This document shows, one piece after another, positions 48,726 through 56,451 of a stretch of DNA of 64,000 nt. Below the pieces are notes generated by a model. The model made no database searches. It worked only from the letters and a program-made list of their open reading frames with translations, and had not been told where the DNA came from. Location: positions 1-64,000 of IMG/VR virus record IMGVR_UViG_3300036852_000134; one strand, given 5' to 3'. Origin of the DNA: a virus. Position 1 is the first letter of the stretch. Every line of letters begins with the position of its first letter. A program made the position numbers and the translations under genes.

Positions 48726-49127
48726 ATGTCGCTCACAGTTGAAAGCTGGATCGAGGCGCTGGAGAGCGGGAAGTATGGGCAGGCGACTGGTCATCTTCGT
48801 GATGACGACGGCTTTTGCTGCCTAGGCGTTGCTTGCGATCTTGCTGACCCGAAGGGATGGGAGCCACACGGAGAATTCAGTTTCACGCATCATGACTCAG
48901 CAAGTTTCCTGCCCGACGACGTGCGCCTTTCCGTTGGGCTGGACACCGAATGCGGCGGGTTCGATTTCGAGAGCCTTCCGCAGGAACTCAGGCGCGAGAT
49001 TTGCAACTACACTCGTTATGGAGCTAGCGCGCTCTCGACGCTCAACGACCGCGGTGTTCCCTTCCCCCTCATCGCCAAGGTGATCCGCGCCCGCCCGAAG
49101 GGCTTGTTCCGGGAGGAAACCCCATGA
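48726..49127 (+). CDS. Phage early protein of unknown function
   Basis: A 133-residue protein with a conserved-looking core DDGFCCLGVACDLADP, then STLNDRGVPFPLIAKVI. This pattern (ALESGKY... GFCCLGVACD) is common to a family of small phage proteins without known function. Confidence 0.72.
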   Translation: MSLTVESWIEALESGKYGQATGHLRDDDGFCCLGVACDLADPKGWEPHGEFSFTHHDSASFLPDDVRLSVGLDTECGGFDFESLPQELRREICNYTRYGASALSTLNDRGVPFPLIAKVIRARPKGLFREETP

Positions 49128-49474
49128 CCGTCACCACATCCTCCGAGTATTGGACCACCGACATTGATCAGGTCCGGCAGACCCTGCGAAACATCGAGAA
49201 CCTAAAGCTGACTCTCCGGGTCGCGCCGCCCCGCCTCACCCATACCGACATCCTGATCCGTGAGGTCCAAGATCTGGACCGGGCGCTGGAACAGGTTCGG
49301 ACGCTCACTCACATCTTCGCCCTGACCATCTGCACCAGCTGCGTGGTCGGAGGCAGCATCGTCGGCGCCTTCACCCAAATTCCGACCCTGAATGTGGCGA
49401 CGGCCATTGGGCTGATCACATCCGGCATCGTCGCCCTCTGGGCCTGCATCACCTTCTCGCTTCGCAACGCGTAG
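49124..49474 (+). CDS. Membrane protein with two C-terminal helices
   Basis: A 116-residue protein: a charged N-terminal 65 residues, then IFALTICTSCVVGGSIVGAF and AIGLITSGIVALWACITF. It overlaps the previous stop by ATGA. Function unknown. Confidence 0.63.
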   Translation: MTVTTSSEYWTTDIDQVRQTLRNIENLKLTLRVAPPRLTHTDILIREVQDLDRALEQVRTLTHIFALTICTSCVVGGSIVGAFTQIPTLNVATAIGLITSGIVALWACITFSLRNA

Positions 49475-49483
49475 GAGTCACCC

Positions 49484-49933
49484 GTGACCGAAGCTGCGGC
49501 CATGTTCGATAAGAACTCGATAGAGCAAGCGGCCAAGTACCCAGGGCTTGGCCCGGCCTACTTCGAGGCTCGCGTCATCGTCGAACGCCAGATGGCGAAA
49601 TTCGAGGCGGAGCATTTCGAGCCGCTCCTCAAGAAGTTCACTGACGCCTTTCGCGAGAAGCTGTGGGACGACGTGCGCGACCACATGCTCGGCGACACCG
49701 AGATGAACCTGCAAAGCCACATCTACCACATGGTGGACTCCTGCATGCACGCGATCCTAGCCGGCGAACAGTGGGCAATCGAGCGGTACGCGCTGCAGAA
49801 GTACGACGCCAGGAAGGCGCGCGAGGCCATAGCCAAGCACATCCCGGCCGAATTACAGAACGCCCGGATCGCCGACATGGAGGAGGAGATTGCGCGCCTC
49901 CGCCGTGACCTAGAATTCTACCACCGCCGCTGA
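49484..49933 (+). CDS. Hypothetical helical protein
   Basis: A 149-residue, mostly helical protein with a GTG start at 49484. The C-terminus (IADMEEEIARLRRDLEFYHR) looks like a coiled coil. Not recognised. Confidence 0.63.
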   Translation: MTEAAAMFDKNSIEQAAKYPGLGPAYFEARVIVERQMAKFEAEHFEPLLKKFTDAFREKLWDDVRDHMLGDTEMNLQSHIYHMVDSCMHAILAGEQWAIERYALQKYDARKAREAIAKHIPAELQNARIADMEEEIARLRRDLEFYHRR

Positions 49934-49953
49934 TCAGTCCAAGGAGTTCCCCC

Positions 49954-50175
49954 ATGTCCCAAGACACGCAGTGCTACGACACGCCGGAGCGCATCAAAGC
50001 GAAGCGCAAGGTCTACCTGATCCCATGGGAGGTAACAGGGTTCGTGGAGGTTGTCGCCTTAAGCGCTCTGGATGCCGAGGCGATAGCCGAAGCGTGGACG
50101 CCAGAAGCGCTCATCGCCACCGGCAATTACGAGTTCGAGACCCTGCCTCCGATGGAGAAGGGTCAAGTGCAGTGA
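49954..50175 (+). CDS. Small early protein
   Basis: A 73-residue protein with KVYLIPWEVTGFVEVVALSA, a small beta-rich domain. AAGGAG upstream of the ATG. Not recognised. Confidence 0.6.
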   Translation: MSQDTQCYDTPERIKAKRKVYLIPWEVTGFVEVVALSALDAEAIAEAWTPEALIATGNYEFETLPPMEKGQVQ

Positions 50176-50507
50176 CCATCTCCATCACCCTCACCCACTA
50201 CGACCTCGGCCCGCTCAAGGTCCAGATCTGGGAAGAGGCGACGTGGCGCATGCGCCGCCGCATCTGGACGTGTCCCGATGATCCTGAGCTTGGGTCATTC
50301 GAGAACGGCGACTTCGAGGAAGCGCCCGTCACCATTGAGACGCTGTTGCTCGCGGCCCGCAACGATCAGATCGCGAGCGCAACTACCCTCCCCCACAAGG
50401 GGGAGGGTCCCCCTCCCTTGTGGGGGGAGCTGAGCTTCCAAAGAGGGCGTTTGGAAGATGCGGCGGACCCCAGCGGCAGCGAATTCCTCCTCGCTGCCGC
50501 TGGGTGA
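50172..50507 (+). CDS. Early protein extended by palindromic sequence
   Basis: A GTG start at 50172 overlaps the previous stop (GTGA), giving 111 residues. Residues 1-70 look like ordinary protein (HYDLGPLKVQIWEEATW). The last 40 are encoded by two palindromic elements (50388-50429 and 50469-50504), so the original C-terminus was probably lost on insertion. Function unknown. Confidence 0.6.
   Translation: MTISITLTHYDLGPLKVQIWEEATWRMRRRIWTCPDDPELGSFENGDFEEAPVTIETLLLAARNDQIASATTLPHKGEGPPPLWGELSFQRGRLEDAADPSGSEFLLAAAG
50388..50429. repeat. G/C-rich palindrome of rhizobial type
   Basis: CTCCCCCACAAGGG (50388-50401) and CCCTTGTGGGGGGAG (50415-50429) form an inverted repeat. Palindromes of the form CTCCCCACAAGGGGGAGG are scattered in Mesorhizobium and related genomes. 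Here it lies within a gene. Confidence 0.6.
50469..50504. repeat. 13-bp perfect stem at the gene end
   Basis: CCCAGCGGCAGCG (50469-50481) and CGCTGCCGCTGGG (50492-50504) with a 10-nt loop, directly before the stop codon at 50505-50507. There is no T-run, so it is not a standard terminator. Confidence 0.6.
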
Positions 50508-50613
50508 TGAAATTCAGGGTTGCCCGGCAACGGGCGAAACGGAGGCGGTTCGGTTGGCGCCCGCACCCCGGCTGGACCGCCTCCGGTCTCAACACGAGAG
50601 GAAATTGAGTGAG

Positions 50614-50844
50614 ATGGCTGACGAGTTTCCTGACGAGACGGTGTTGCCGGACGATTACCCGATCTATGGCGACTACCTCTACGTGACCGACGGCAAGCTC
50701 TATCGCTCTGACTGGCACGGCATCACTGTCCGTCAGTTGAAGCGCCACGAAGGCTTCACGGAGGTCCGCCGCTGCAACATCGAGGCGAGACGAGAGGAGC
50801 ACGAGAAACGGAAGGCTACGCAAGCGAACGGGGCTACGCCGTGA
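50614..50844 (+). CDS. Small acidic protein
   Basis: From the ATG at 50614 (GAGG and GAGTGAG upstream) it has 76 residues: acidic N-terminus, YIYGDYLYVTDGKLYRSDW-like beta region (IYGDYLYVTDGKLY), helical basic C-terminus. Not recognised. Confidence 0.62.
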   Translation: MADEFPDETVLPDDYPIYGDYLYVTDGKLYRSDWHGITVRQLKRHEGFTEVRRCNIEARREEHEKRKATQANGATP

Positions 50845-51098
50845 CCGATCTCTCTCCCCGCGTCCTTCCGTTCCCCAAGCAGCACCGCAAGGCAGACTGC
50901 CAAGGCGAGGTCCGCAAGGTCTCCCTCAGGTCCCCCACCATGAGTCAGCTTCTCCAGTCCATAGGCGTGGACCCCGCTAAGTGGTGGATCGAGAACGGGA
51001 CGGCAATGGTCAACCAAGGTCTCAAGGACATCGCAGCGAATGCCGACCGCGCCCATGTGCGCGAGCTGCTGCTGATGAAATTGGAGGAGTTCAAGTGA
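50841..51098 (+). CDS. Hypothetical early protein
   Basis: An 85-residue protein with a basic N-terminus and a helical C-terminus (DRAHVRELLLMKLEEFK). GTGA-coupled at the start and one-base-coupled at the end. Not recognised. Confidence 0.6.
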   Translation: MTDLSPRVLPFPKQHRKADCQGEVRKVSLRSPTMSQLLQSIGVDPAKWWIENGTAMVNQGLKDIAANADRAHVRELLLMKLEEFK

Positions 51099-51286
51099 TG
51101 GCCGAACCAGCACCCGAGCCCAAAGGCGTAGGGCCTCACTCCACCACCGAAGAAATCGAGGCCGCCATCGTCAGCATTTCAGAGGCGATGAAGGGGCCAA
51201 TGCCGAACACGGAGCGCATGCTGCTGCACGAGGACCGCAAGGAAATGCGGGCTGAACTGGCGCGGCGCAAGGAGCGTAAGCCATGA
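51098..51286 (+). CDS. Small helical protein upstream of the annealase
   Basis: A 62-residue protein with TTEEIEAAIVSISEAMKG and RMLLHEDRKEMRAELARRK. It couples to the ERF gene by ATGA. Its role in recombination is unproven. Confidence 0.6.
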   Translation: MAEPAPEPKGVGPHSTTEEIEAAIVSISEAMKGPMPNTERMLLHEDRKEMRAELARRKERKP

Positions 51287-52122
51287 CCCAACCAGTACCC
51301 GAGATCCAAGGCGAAGTTTTGGCGCCAGCGGCCAGGACGCGGAAGCGCGGGAATGGCAAGGCACTCGCTGTGGCAACTGAGGCTCCGCCGCCCGCGCCTG
51401 TCTCGGAGTCAGCGGCGTTTGCCGCCCTATTCGAGCGCTTGGCGCGCGACCCCGCAATTGACCCCGCCCGTATCCAGCAGTTCCTCCAGATGAAGCGGGA
51501 GGAGGAAGACCGCCAGGCGCAGCGGGCCTTCAACGCATCGATGGCCGCCGCACAAGCCGAACTGATCCCGGTGGCGCGCAACCGTCCGAATGATCAGACA
51601 CACTCCAAGTATGCCGACCTGGCCGCCATTGCGGAGGCCGCCATGCCCATCATCCACAGTCACGGCTTTGGGCTCGGGTTCAGCGAGTTCCAGTCCCACA
51701 AGGAAGGGCATATGGGCGTCGCCTGCAAGGTCTCCCATGCCGGGGGCTTCAGCGAGCGCTACGAGTTCCATGTGCCGATGGACGGCGCCGGCCTTCGCGG
51801 CAATGCCAACAAGACCGCGACACACGCCTACGGGTCTACGTTCAGCTACGGGCGCCGCTATGCTACGTGCGGTGTGTTCAACATCGCGACCAAGGACGAC
51901 AACGACGGCAACGCCCCAAAAGAAAAAGCCCCGGCAGAGCGCATCACGGCAGAACAGCTCGCCAACTTGAATGCGCTCCTGCAGAAGACCCAAGAGCCGG
52001 CCGCGAGCGTTCAGATCACCCTTCAACGCTTCAAGGTTGACAGTCTGACCGACCTGACTCCGAAGCAGTACGACCTGTGCGTCAAGAAGCTCAACGAGGC
52101 GATAGGGGCGCACAATGACTGA
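51283..52122 (+). CDS. erf: ERF-family single-strand annealing protein
   Basis: A 279-residue protein. Residues about 80-200 show the ERF pattern: AFNASMAAAQAELIPVA, HSKYADLAAIAEAAMPIIHS, VACKVSHAGGFSERYEF and ATHAYGSTFSYGRRYATCG. ERF proteins anneal single strands and, with an exonuclease, circularise or recombine phage DNA. The partner exonuclease gene follows with an 8-nt overlap. The C-terminal 80 residues are helical. Confidence 0.9.
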   Translation: MTQPVPEIQGEVLAPAARTRKRGNGKALAVATEAPPPAPVSESAAFAALFERLARDPAIDPARIQQFLQMKREEEDRQAQRAFNASMAAAQAELIPVARNRPNDQTHSKYADLAAIAEAAMPIIHSHGFGLGFSEFQSHKEGHMGVACKVSHAGGFSERYEFHVPMDGAGLRGNANKTATHAYGSTFSYGRRYATCGVFNIATKDDNDGNAPKEKAPAERITAEQLANLNALLQKTQEPAASVQITLQRFKVDSLTDLTPKQYDLCVKKLNEAIGAHND

Positions 52123-52762
52123 AGAATTGCAGCAGGGCTCGGCAGAGTGGATTGCAGCTCGGCTAGGCAAGGTCACGGCATCGCGCATTTCAGACGTGAT
52201 GGCAAAGACCAAGAGCGGCGCACCGAGTGAGATGCGTGCCAACTACATGGCCGATCTCATCACGGAAAGGCTAACCGGGAAGCAGGCCGAGCGGTATGTC
52301 AGCGCCGCGATGCAGTGGGGCACGGACACCGAGGCCGCAGCTCGCGCCTCCTACCAATTCGAGGCTGGCGTTCTGGTGCAGACTGTCGGCTTCGTGGACC
52401 ACCCGCGCATCTCGATGTCCGGCGCCAGCCCCGATGGATACGTCGGCTCCGAGGGGCTGATTGAGGCGAAGTGCCCAGAGACGAAGACCCACATCAACAC
52501 CTTGCTGGGCGCCTCCGTTGACGGCCGCTACGTCAAGCAGATCCAGTGGCAGCTTGGGACGACAGGCCGGAAGTGGTGCGACTTCATCTCATTCGACCCC
52601 AGGATGCCAGAGTCCATGCAGATCCACATCACCCGCGTCCACCGCGACGACAAGCTGATCACCGAGCTTGAAGCCCAGGTGCGCGAGTTCCTGTCCGAGC
52701 TGGACGCGAAGCTTGCAGCGCTCACGTCTCGGTACGGCACTCCTGTTCGCGAGGCCGCCTGA
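52115..52762 (+). CDS. YqaJ/lambda-exonuclease-type nuclease
   Basis: A 215-residue enzyme. LQQGSAEWIAARLGKVTASR opens the fold; GASPDGYVG and GLIEAKCP carry the PD-(D/E)xK catalytic Asp, Glu and Lys, and QIQWQL the QxxxQ-like helix. It would resect double-strand ends 5' to 3' for the ERF annealase encoded just upstream. Confidence 0.92.
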   Translation: MTEELQQGSAEWIAARLGKVTASRISDVMAKTKSGAPSEMRANYMADLITERLTGKQAERYVSAAMQWGTDTEAAARASYQFEAGVLVQTVGFVDHPRISMSGASPDGYVGSEGLIEAKCPETKTHINTLLGASVDGRYVKQIQWQLGTTGRKWCDFISFDPRMPESMQIHITRVHRDDKLITELEAQVREFLSELDAKLAALTSRYGTPVREAA

Positions 52763-52971
52763 TGCCCGCCATAGCCGAAGCCCTGAAGCGCGGGCAAGAG
52801 ACCTACATCTGCGCCGAGTGCGCCTACAAGGCCGGCGGGGTTTGGCCGCGAGGGCACGTCGCCACCTTTAGCGCAGGCCAATGCGCAGAGTGCGAGGAGG
52901 AGAAGTCAACCTGCGCCCTGTCCGATTGGAATTGGCCGGGGCGGAGGACGACGCTGGAGCGGGAAGTGTGA
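52762..52971 (+). CDS. Small zinc-binding protein
   Basis: A 69-residue protein with two Cys pairs (CAEC and CAEC) about 30 residues apart, a probable zinc ribbon. One-base overlap with both neighbours. Function unknown. Confidence 0.65.
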   Translation: MPAIAEALKRGQETYICAECAYKAGGVWPRGHVATFSAGQCAECEEEKSTCALSDWNWPGRRTTLEREV

Positions 52972-53138
52972 TGGCCAAGCCCGCGCCAACGAACCTGGAT
53001 CTCTGGTTCGAGGTCATGAAGCTGGCGAAGCGCGGGCTCGGGTACGAGGACTGCATCGTGAAACTCAAGATGCCGCGTGATCCAGAGACGCGCGATTGGG
53101 TGAGGCGCATCGTGCTGAACAAGGGATGGGAGAAGTGA
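52971..53138 (+). CDS. Small helical protein
   Basis: A 55-residue protein from the ATG at 52971: LDLWFEVMKLAKRGLGYEDC and RDWVRRIVLNKGWEK-like end. Resembles small phage DNA-binding proteins, but no firm family. Confidence 0.6.
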   Translation: MAKPAPTNLDLWFEVMKLAKRGLGYEDCIVKLKMPRDPETRDWVRRIVLNKGWEK

Positions 53139-53635
53139 GTAACTCAGACCACGCGCTCGCCAAGTCCAGAGCCCCGCAGGGCCGCGGTGACGGGCAAACG
53201 TGCCCGCATTGCAAGCAGCCATGGCAGCACCGCAGCGACGCCGATCACCGCATGTTCTGGAGCATTCTGGAACTCGCCTACCAGAACTGGCCCGAACATG
53301 AATTTCAGCCTCTCGGCAAGATGCACCTCTATGGGTGGCTCTTAATTGAGTCCGGATGGCACGAACCGCCGATCGAAATCGAGAGCCGCAACAAGGATTT
53401 CATCCGGGATATCGTTATGTCGTTATTTCCCGCACTGAAATCCAAGATCCACTGCATCAGGTTTTCACCGACTGCGAAAGGCGTGCGCGTCTTGATCCCC
53501 AAGAGCCTAGATTACAAGACAGCAGGAAAGCGGCAGTTTCAGGACGTGCGTGCAAAGGTTTACGAGGTGATTGAAAGCGTCCTGCAAGTTCCAGTGGAGA
53601 CGCTGAAACGGGAGTCGCGGCAGGAAGCCGCTTAA
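53135..53635 (+). CDS. Hypothetical early protein with zinc knuckle
   Basis: A GTG start at 53135 overlaps the previous stop (GTGA), giving 166 residues. CPHCKQPW near residue 25 may bind zinc. The middle has LELAYQNWPEHEFQPLGKMH and the C-terminus a helix YEVIESVLQVP. A relation to phage NinB- or DUF1367-type recombination proteins is possible but not shown. Confidence 0.62.
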   Translation: MSNSDHALAKSRAPQGRGDGQTCPHCKQPWQHRSDADHRMFWSILELAYQNWPEHEFQPLGKMHLYGWLLIESGWHEPPIEIESRNKDFIRDIVMSLFPALKSKIHCIRFSPTAKGVRVLIPKSLDYKTAGKRQFQDVRAKVYEVIESVLQVPVETLKRESRQEAA

Positions 53636-53646
53636 CGGAGGACATC

Positions 53647-54081
53647 ATGAAAATCCAAGGCATAGACGTGATCGACGCCAACGAGGAAATCGAGGTCACG
53701 ATCACGCCGAACGATATCAAGCTCGGCAAGAAGAAGAGCGCCCACGAGTGCGCCGCCGCTCGCGCCCTTTGCCGGGAGCATCACGCGGAAGCGGCAACCG
53801 TCCACCTCAGCCGCGCCTATATCAAGAAGAACGGCAAATGGTGGCGATACAGCGTTCCGCCAATGCTTCGTTCTGAGGTTGTGGCATTCGACCGTGGCGG
53901 AAACTTCGCGCCCGGAGATTACACGCTAAAGACCGTGCAGCCGACGGTTCGGCTCGACGCTCCGGTCAAGAGGAAATGGAAGAAACCGGCTAGTTCCAGG
54001 CCTCAAAATGGCAACCGCCCGAAGAAGCCCTATCACGTCGTGACTGGCGTTCGGGGCCAGATGGTCCCGGATTGGGAGTGA
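53647..54081 (+). CDS. Hypothetical early protein
   Basis: A 144-residue protein with SAHECAAARALCREHHAEAA and LSRAYIKKNGKWWRYSVP, then a basic, Pro-rich tail. A recurring phage protein type with no known function. GGAGGAC upstream of the ATG. Confidence 0.65.
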   Translation: MKIQGIDVIDANEEIEVTITPNDIKLGKKKSAHECAAARALCREHHAEAATVHLSRAYIKKNGKWWRYSVPPMLRSEVVAFDRGGNFAPGDYTLKTVQPTVRLDAPVKRKWKKPASSRPQNGNRPKKPYHVVTGVRGQMVPDWE

Positions 54082-54082
54082 C

Positions 54083-54460
54083 ATGACCGCTCCCCATCCT
54101 TGGCGCCACGAGCCGCGCAAGCGGCTCACAGACCAGCAGCGCGCGGAGATATTCTTGGAGCGTGGCGGGAAATGCCACCGCTGCGAGCGCAAGCTGAGGT
54201 CCGGCGACCGCTGGCAATTGGACCACATCATCGCCCTTGAGAATGGCGGCAAGGATGAGCCTGCCAATCTCGCTCCGTGCTGTGACTGGTGCCACAAGGG
54301 GAAGACGGCTGAGGATCATGGGAAGGCTGCCAAGGGGCGAGCTGTGGCGACCTCCTGCATCATTCCCACGAGCCAGAGGCAGAAGAAGGGTCGGCCGATG
54401 GCCGGCTCGAAAGCTTCCGGCTGGCGCAAGCGCATGGATGGAACGGTGGAACGACGTTGA
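54083..54460 (+). CDS. HNH endonuclease
   Basis: A 125-residue protein. RGGKCHRCERKL, LDHIIALENGGKDEPANL and CCDWCHKGK give the HNH core with its zinc Cys. It is short and is set within the recombination operon, so it may be a phage nuclease proper rather than a homing enzyme. Confidence 0.87.
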   Translation: MTAPHPWRHEPRKRLTDQQRAEIFLERGGKCHRCERKLRSGDRWQLDHIIALENGGKDEPANLAPCCDWCHKGKTAEDHGKAAKGRAVATSCIIPTSQRQKKGRPMAGSKASGWRKRMDGTVERR

Positions 54461-54669
54461 TGCAACCAGGGAAATCGCGCCGCAAGAACGCAAGAGTAAA
54501 ATTGCCGATCCGGCATGCGCACGAACTGGAGGCGACGCTTCACAACGTGCGGGAGTTCTGTGGGATGCACGGAGCCGGCGAGGAGCTGATGTCGCACATT
54601 CGCTCTTGCGAGCAGAACGTCAAACGGGCTGTCGCGGATCGAGACCGTGTGATCGGGAAGTCAGATTGA
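54460..54669 (+). CDS. Small basic protein
   Basis: A 69-residue protein from the ATG at 54460 (an in-frame TTG sits 3 nt upstream). HAHELEATLHNVREFCGMHG suggests a small helical fold. Not recognised. Confidence 0.6.
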   Translation: MQPGKSRRKNARVKLPIRHAHELEATLHNVREFCGMHGAGEELMSHIRSCEQNVKRAVADRDRVIGKSD

Positions 54670-54771
54670 GTTTCCTCTGACGCGGGGCAGAGGGGAAGGC
54701 GGCCGGCGCCGCTGGGTATCACAGAGGCCAATGTGATGGCGTCGGCCGCCTGAATTACATGGAGAGGGAAG

Positions 54772-54972
54772 ATGGGCGAGACCGTAACGATCAGTCTCAA
54801 AGAGGATCGCAAGTGCGCCGAGTGCGGCAAGGGCTGGGCGGCCCAAAGCGGCCTCTGCCTCAAGTGCGTCCACAAGGCCATGACGTTCACCAAGGCTATG
54901 AAGTCGGAGCTTGGGCGTGCTCTGCAGGCGCGCTACCGCAAGATATTCGGTAAGGCAGAGCGGGGAGGCTGA
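54772..54972 (+). CDS. Small zinc-ribbon protein
   Basis: A 66-residue protein with CAECGKGW and CLKC, a zinc knuckle pair, then a basic helix. A strong ribosome site (GGAGAGGGAAG) precedes the ATG. Likely a DNA- or RNA-binding small regulator. Confidence 0.63.
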   Translation: MGETVTISLKEDRKCAECGKGWAAQSGLCLKCVHKAMTFTKAMKSELGRALQARYRKIFGKAERGG

Positions 54973-54981
54973 GCTAGGGCC

Positions 54982-55323
54982 ATGGCCGAACCTGCCACTC
55001 TGATGACGGAGGCCGACTTGGCAACGCTGCTCAACTGCAGCCGCCAAAAGGTACGTCGCCTCCCGATCCGAGGTGTCTACCTCAAGCCGGACCGAAAGCG
55101 CGACAGGCGCTATAACCGGGAGGATGTGAACAAGTACCTGCGTAGCATCGGGATCAAGCCATGTCCATCGGAAGGCCCAAAAACTCGCCGTTCTATCACT
55201 ACGACTTCCGCATTCGCGGACACCGATTTCGCGGGAGCACTGGAGAGGCTACCGAGCGCCAGGCGAAAGCCTTCGAGCGATCAGAGAAAGAGCGCCGACG
55301 TGCTGAAATTAGAGCCGGCATAA
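54982..55323 (+). CDS. xis: Excisionase-like HTH protein
   Basis: The first 60 residues form a MerR/AlpA-type winged helix (TEADLATLLNCSRQKVRR, then RRYNREDVNKYL), usual for excisionases. The frame runs on for 163 nt over the integrase start in another phase, giving 113 residues. The tail is Arg/Ser/Pro-rich and may be incidental. Its place just before the integrase supports control of integration and excision. Confidence 0.72.
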   Translation: MAEPATLMTEADLATLLNCSRQKVRRLPIRGVYLKPDRKRDRRYNREDVNKYLRSIGIKPCPSEGPKTRRSITTTSAFADTDFAGALERLPSARRKPSSDQRKSADVLKLEPA

Positions 55324-56216
55324 CACAGGCGAATACCCCCACCATTGCTGGCGTGTTCGTTAGGTACTGGGAGGCTGAGGGCCACAAGAAGGGTTGGGCC
55401 TACGGCATACAGAAGCACATGCAAGGCATGCTGGCATTCTTCGGGAAGGATCGGTTGTTCGGGGAACTCGGCAACGCCGATGTGGCGTCTATGCTTGAAG
55501 CCTATGAGGCATCCACCGAGCGTAATAACCGTGGCGGGAAAACGACGCGTCCCGGTAAACCGACGCCGAGCACAGCCAATAGACGTCTCGCCGTGCTGCG
55601 TCGAATATATAATAAGGCGCGTATCGAATGGGAGTTGTCGGTCAAAACCATAAACTGGAAAGCGCACACACGCGCAGAACCGAAAGAGCGCGTGCGTCAC
55701 ATCACGGTCGAGCAGGCCAAGACGCTACTGGATCGTCTGCCAAACCACATCATGATCATGGTGGCCTGGTCGCTGGCGACGGGCTGCAGGTTGAACGAGA
55801 CAGAGACCTTGACGTGGGTGCGCGTCAACTTCGAGACGGTTCAGGCTGAGGTGCTGACCAAGGGCGGCGGAACAAGGTTCGTGACGTTGGGGCCTGATGC
55901 GCTCGCCGTGCTCGCCCTATGTGATCGCAACCGGGGCCACGTGTTCGACCGCACCAACCGACGCAAGCTGTGGGAGGCGGCAGTGAAGGCGGCAGGGCTA
56001 GAGGACTTCCGCTGGCACGATTTGCGCCACTGCTTCGCGGTGTGGGTCGGTAACGCCGGAGCTGACATCGCGGTCGTGCAGCAGCTCCTTGGTCACAGCA
56101 AGATCGAGACGACGCTGCGCTATAGGAAGGTCATCACGGCGGAGAGGGCACGGGCGGTGCAGAACCTGCCGACACTGATCGAAGGGACTGTGGTGCCGAT
56201 GAAGGTCAAGCAATGA
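55161..56216 (+). CDS. int: Tyrosine site-specific integrase
   Basis: A 351-residue enzyme. The catalytic set is visible: Arg210 (GCRLNE), Lys234 (TKGGG), His286-x-x-Arg289 (HDLRH), His312 (GHSK) and Tyr321 (TLRYRK). Residues 1-55 bind arm sites and 60-165 core DNA. The tRNA-His fragment at 57405-57443, 1.2 kb downstream, is the likely attP core. Confidence 0.95.
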   Translation: MSIGRPKNSPFYHYDFRIRGHRFRGSTGEATERQAKAFERSEKERRRAEIRAGITQANTPTIAGVFVRYWEAEGHKKGWAYGIQKHMQGMLAFFGKDRLFGELGNADVASMLEAYEASTERNNRGGKTTRPGKPTPSTANRRLAVLRRIYNKARIEWELSVKTINWKAHTRAEPKERVRHITVEQAKTLLDRLPNHIMIMVAWSLATGCRLNETETLTWVRVNFETVQAEVLTKGGGTRFVTLGPDALAVLALCDRNRGHVFDRTNRRKLWEAAVKAAGLEDFRWHDLRHCFAVWVGNAGADIAVVQQLLGHSKIETTLRYRKVITAERARAVQNLPTLIEGTVVPMKVKQ

Positions 56217-56225
56217 AGGAGCCTC

Positions 56226-56447
56226 ATGACCGATAACACAAAACAGGCCAATGGCCGACATGACTACCTAATGCAGTTCTTTGCCTATGCGCATCTCCCG
56301 CCGCATCTTCAGGAGATCAGCAAGCCGTTCGGAGAATTGGCGCAGCAGCTTGTTGATACGCTGCCGTCCAACCCCGAGCGCTCGGCAGGCCTGCGCAAAC
56401 TGCTGGAGGCCAAAGACTGCTTCGTGCGCGCGAAGCTGTTCAAATGA
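56226..56447 (+). CDS. Acb2/Tad1-like cyclic-nucleotide sponge candidate
   Basis: A 73-residue all-helical protein. FFAYAHLPPHLQEISKPF, then LAQQLVDTLPSNPERSAGLR and LLEAKDCFVRAKLF match the hairpin pattern I know from Acb2-type anti-CBASS proteins, small phage proteins that bind cyclic di- and trinucleotides and stop CBASS or Thoeris signalling. The match is by pattern memory only. The place beside the integrase, among accessory genes, fits an anti-defence role. Confidence 0.62.
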   Translation: MTDNTKQANGRHDYLMQFFAYAHLPPHLQEISKPFGELAQQLVDTLPSNPERSAGLRKLLEAKDCFVRAKLFK

Positions 56448-56451
56448 GGAA

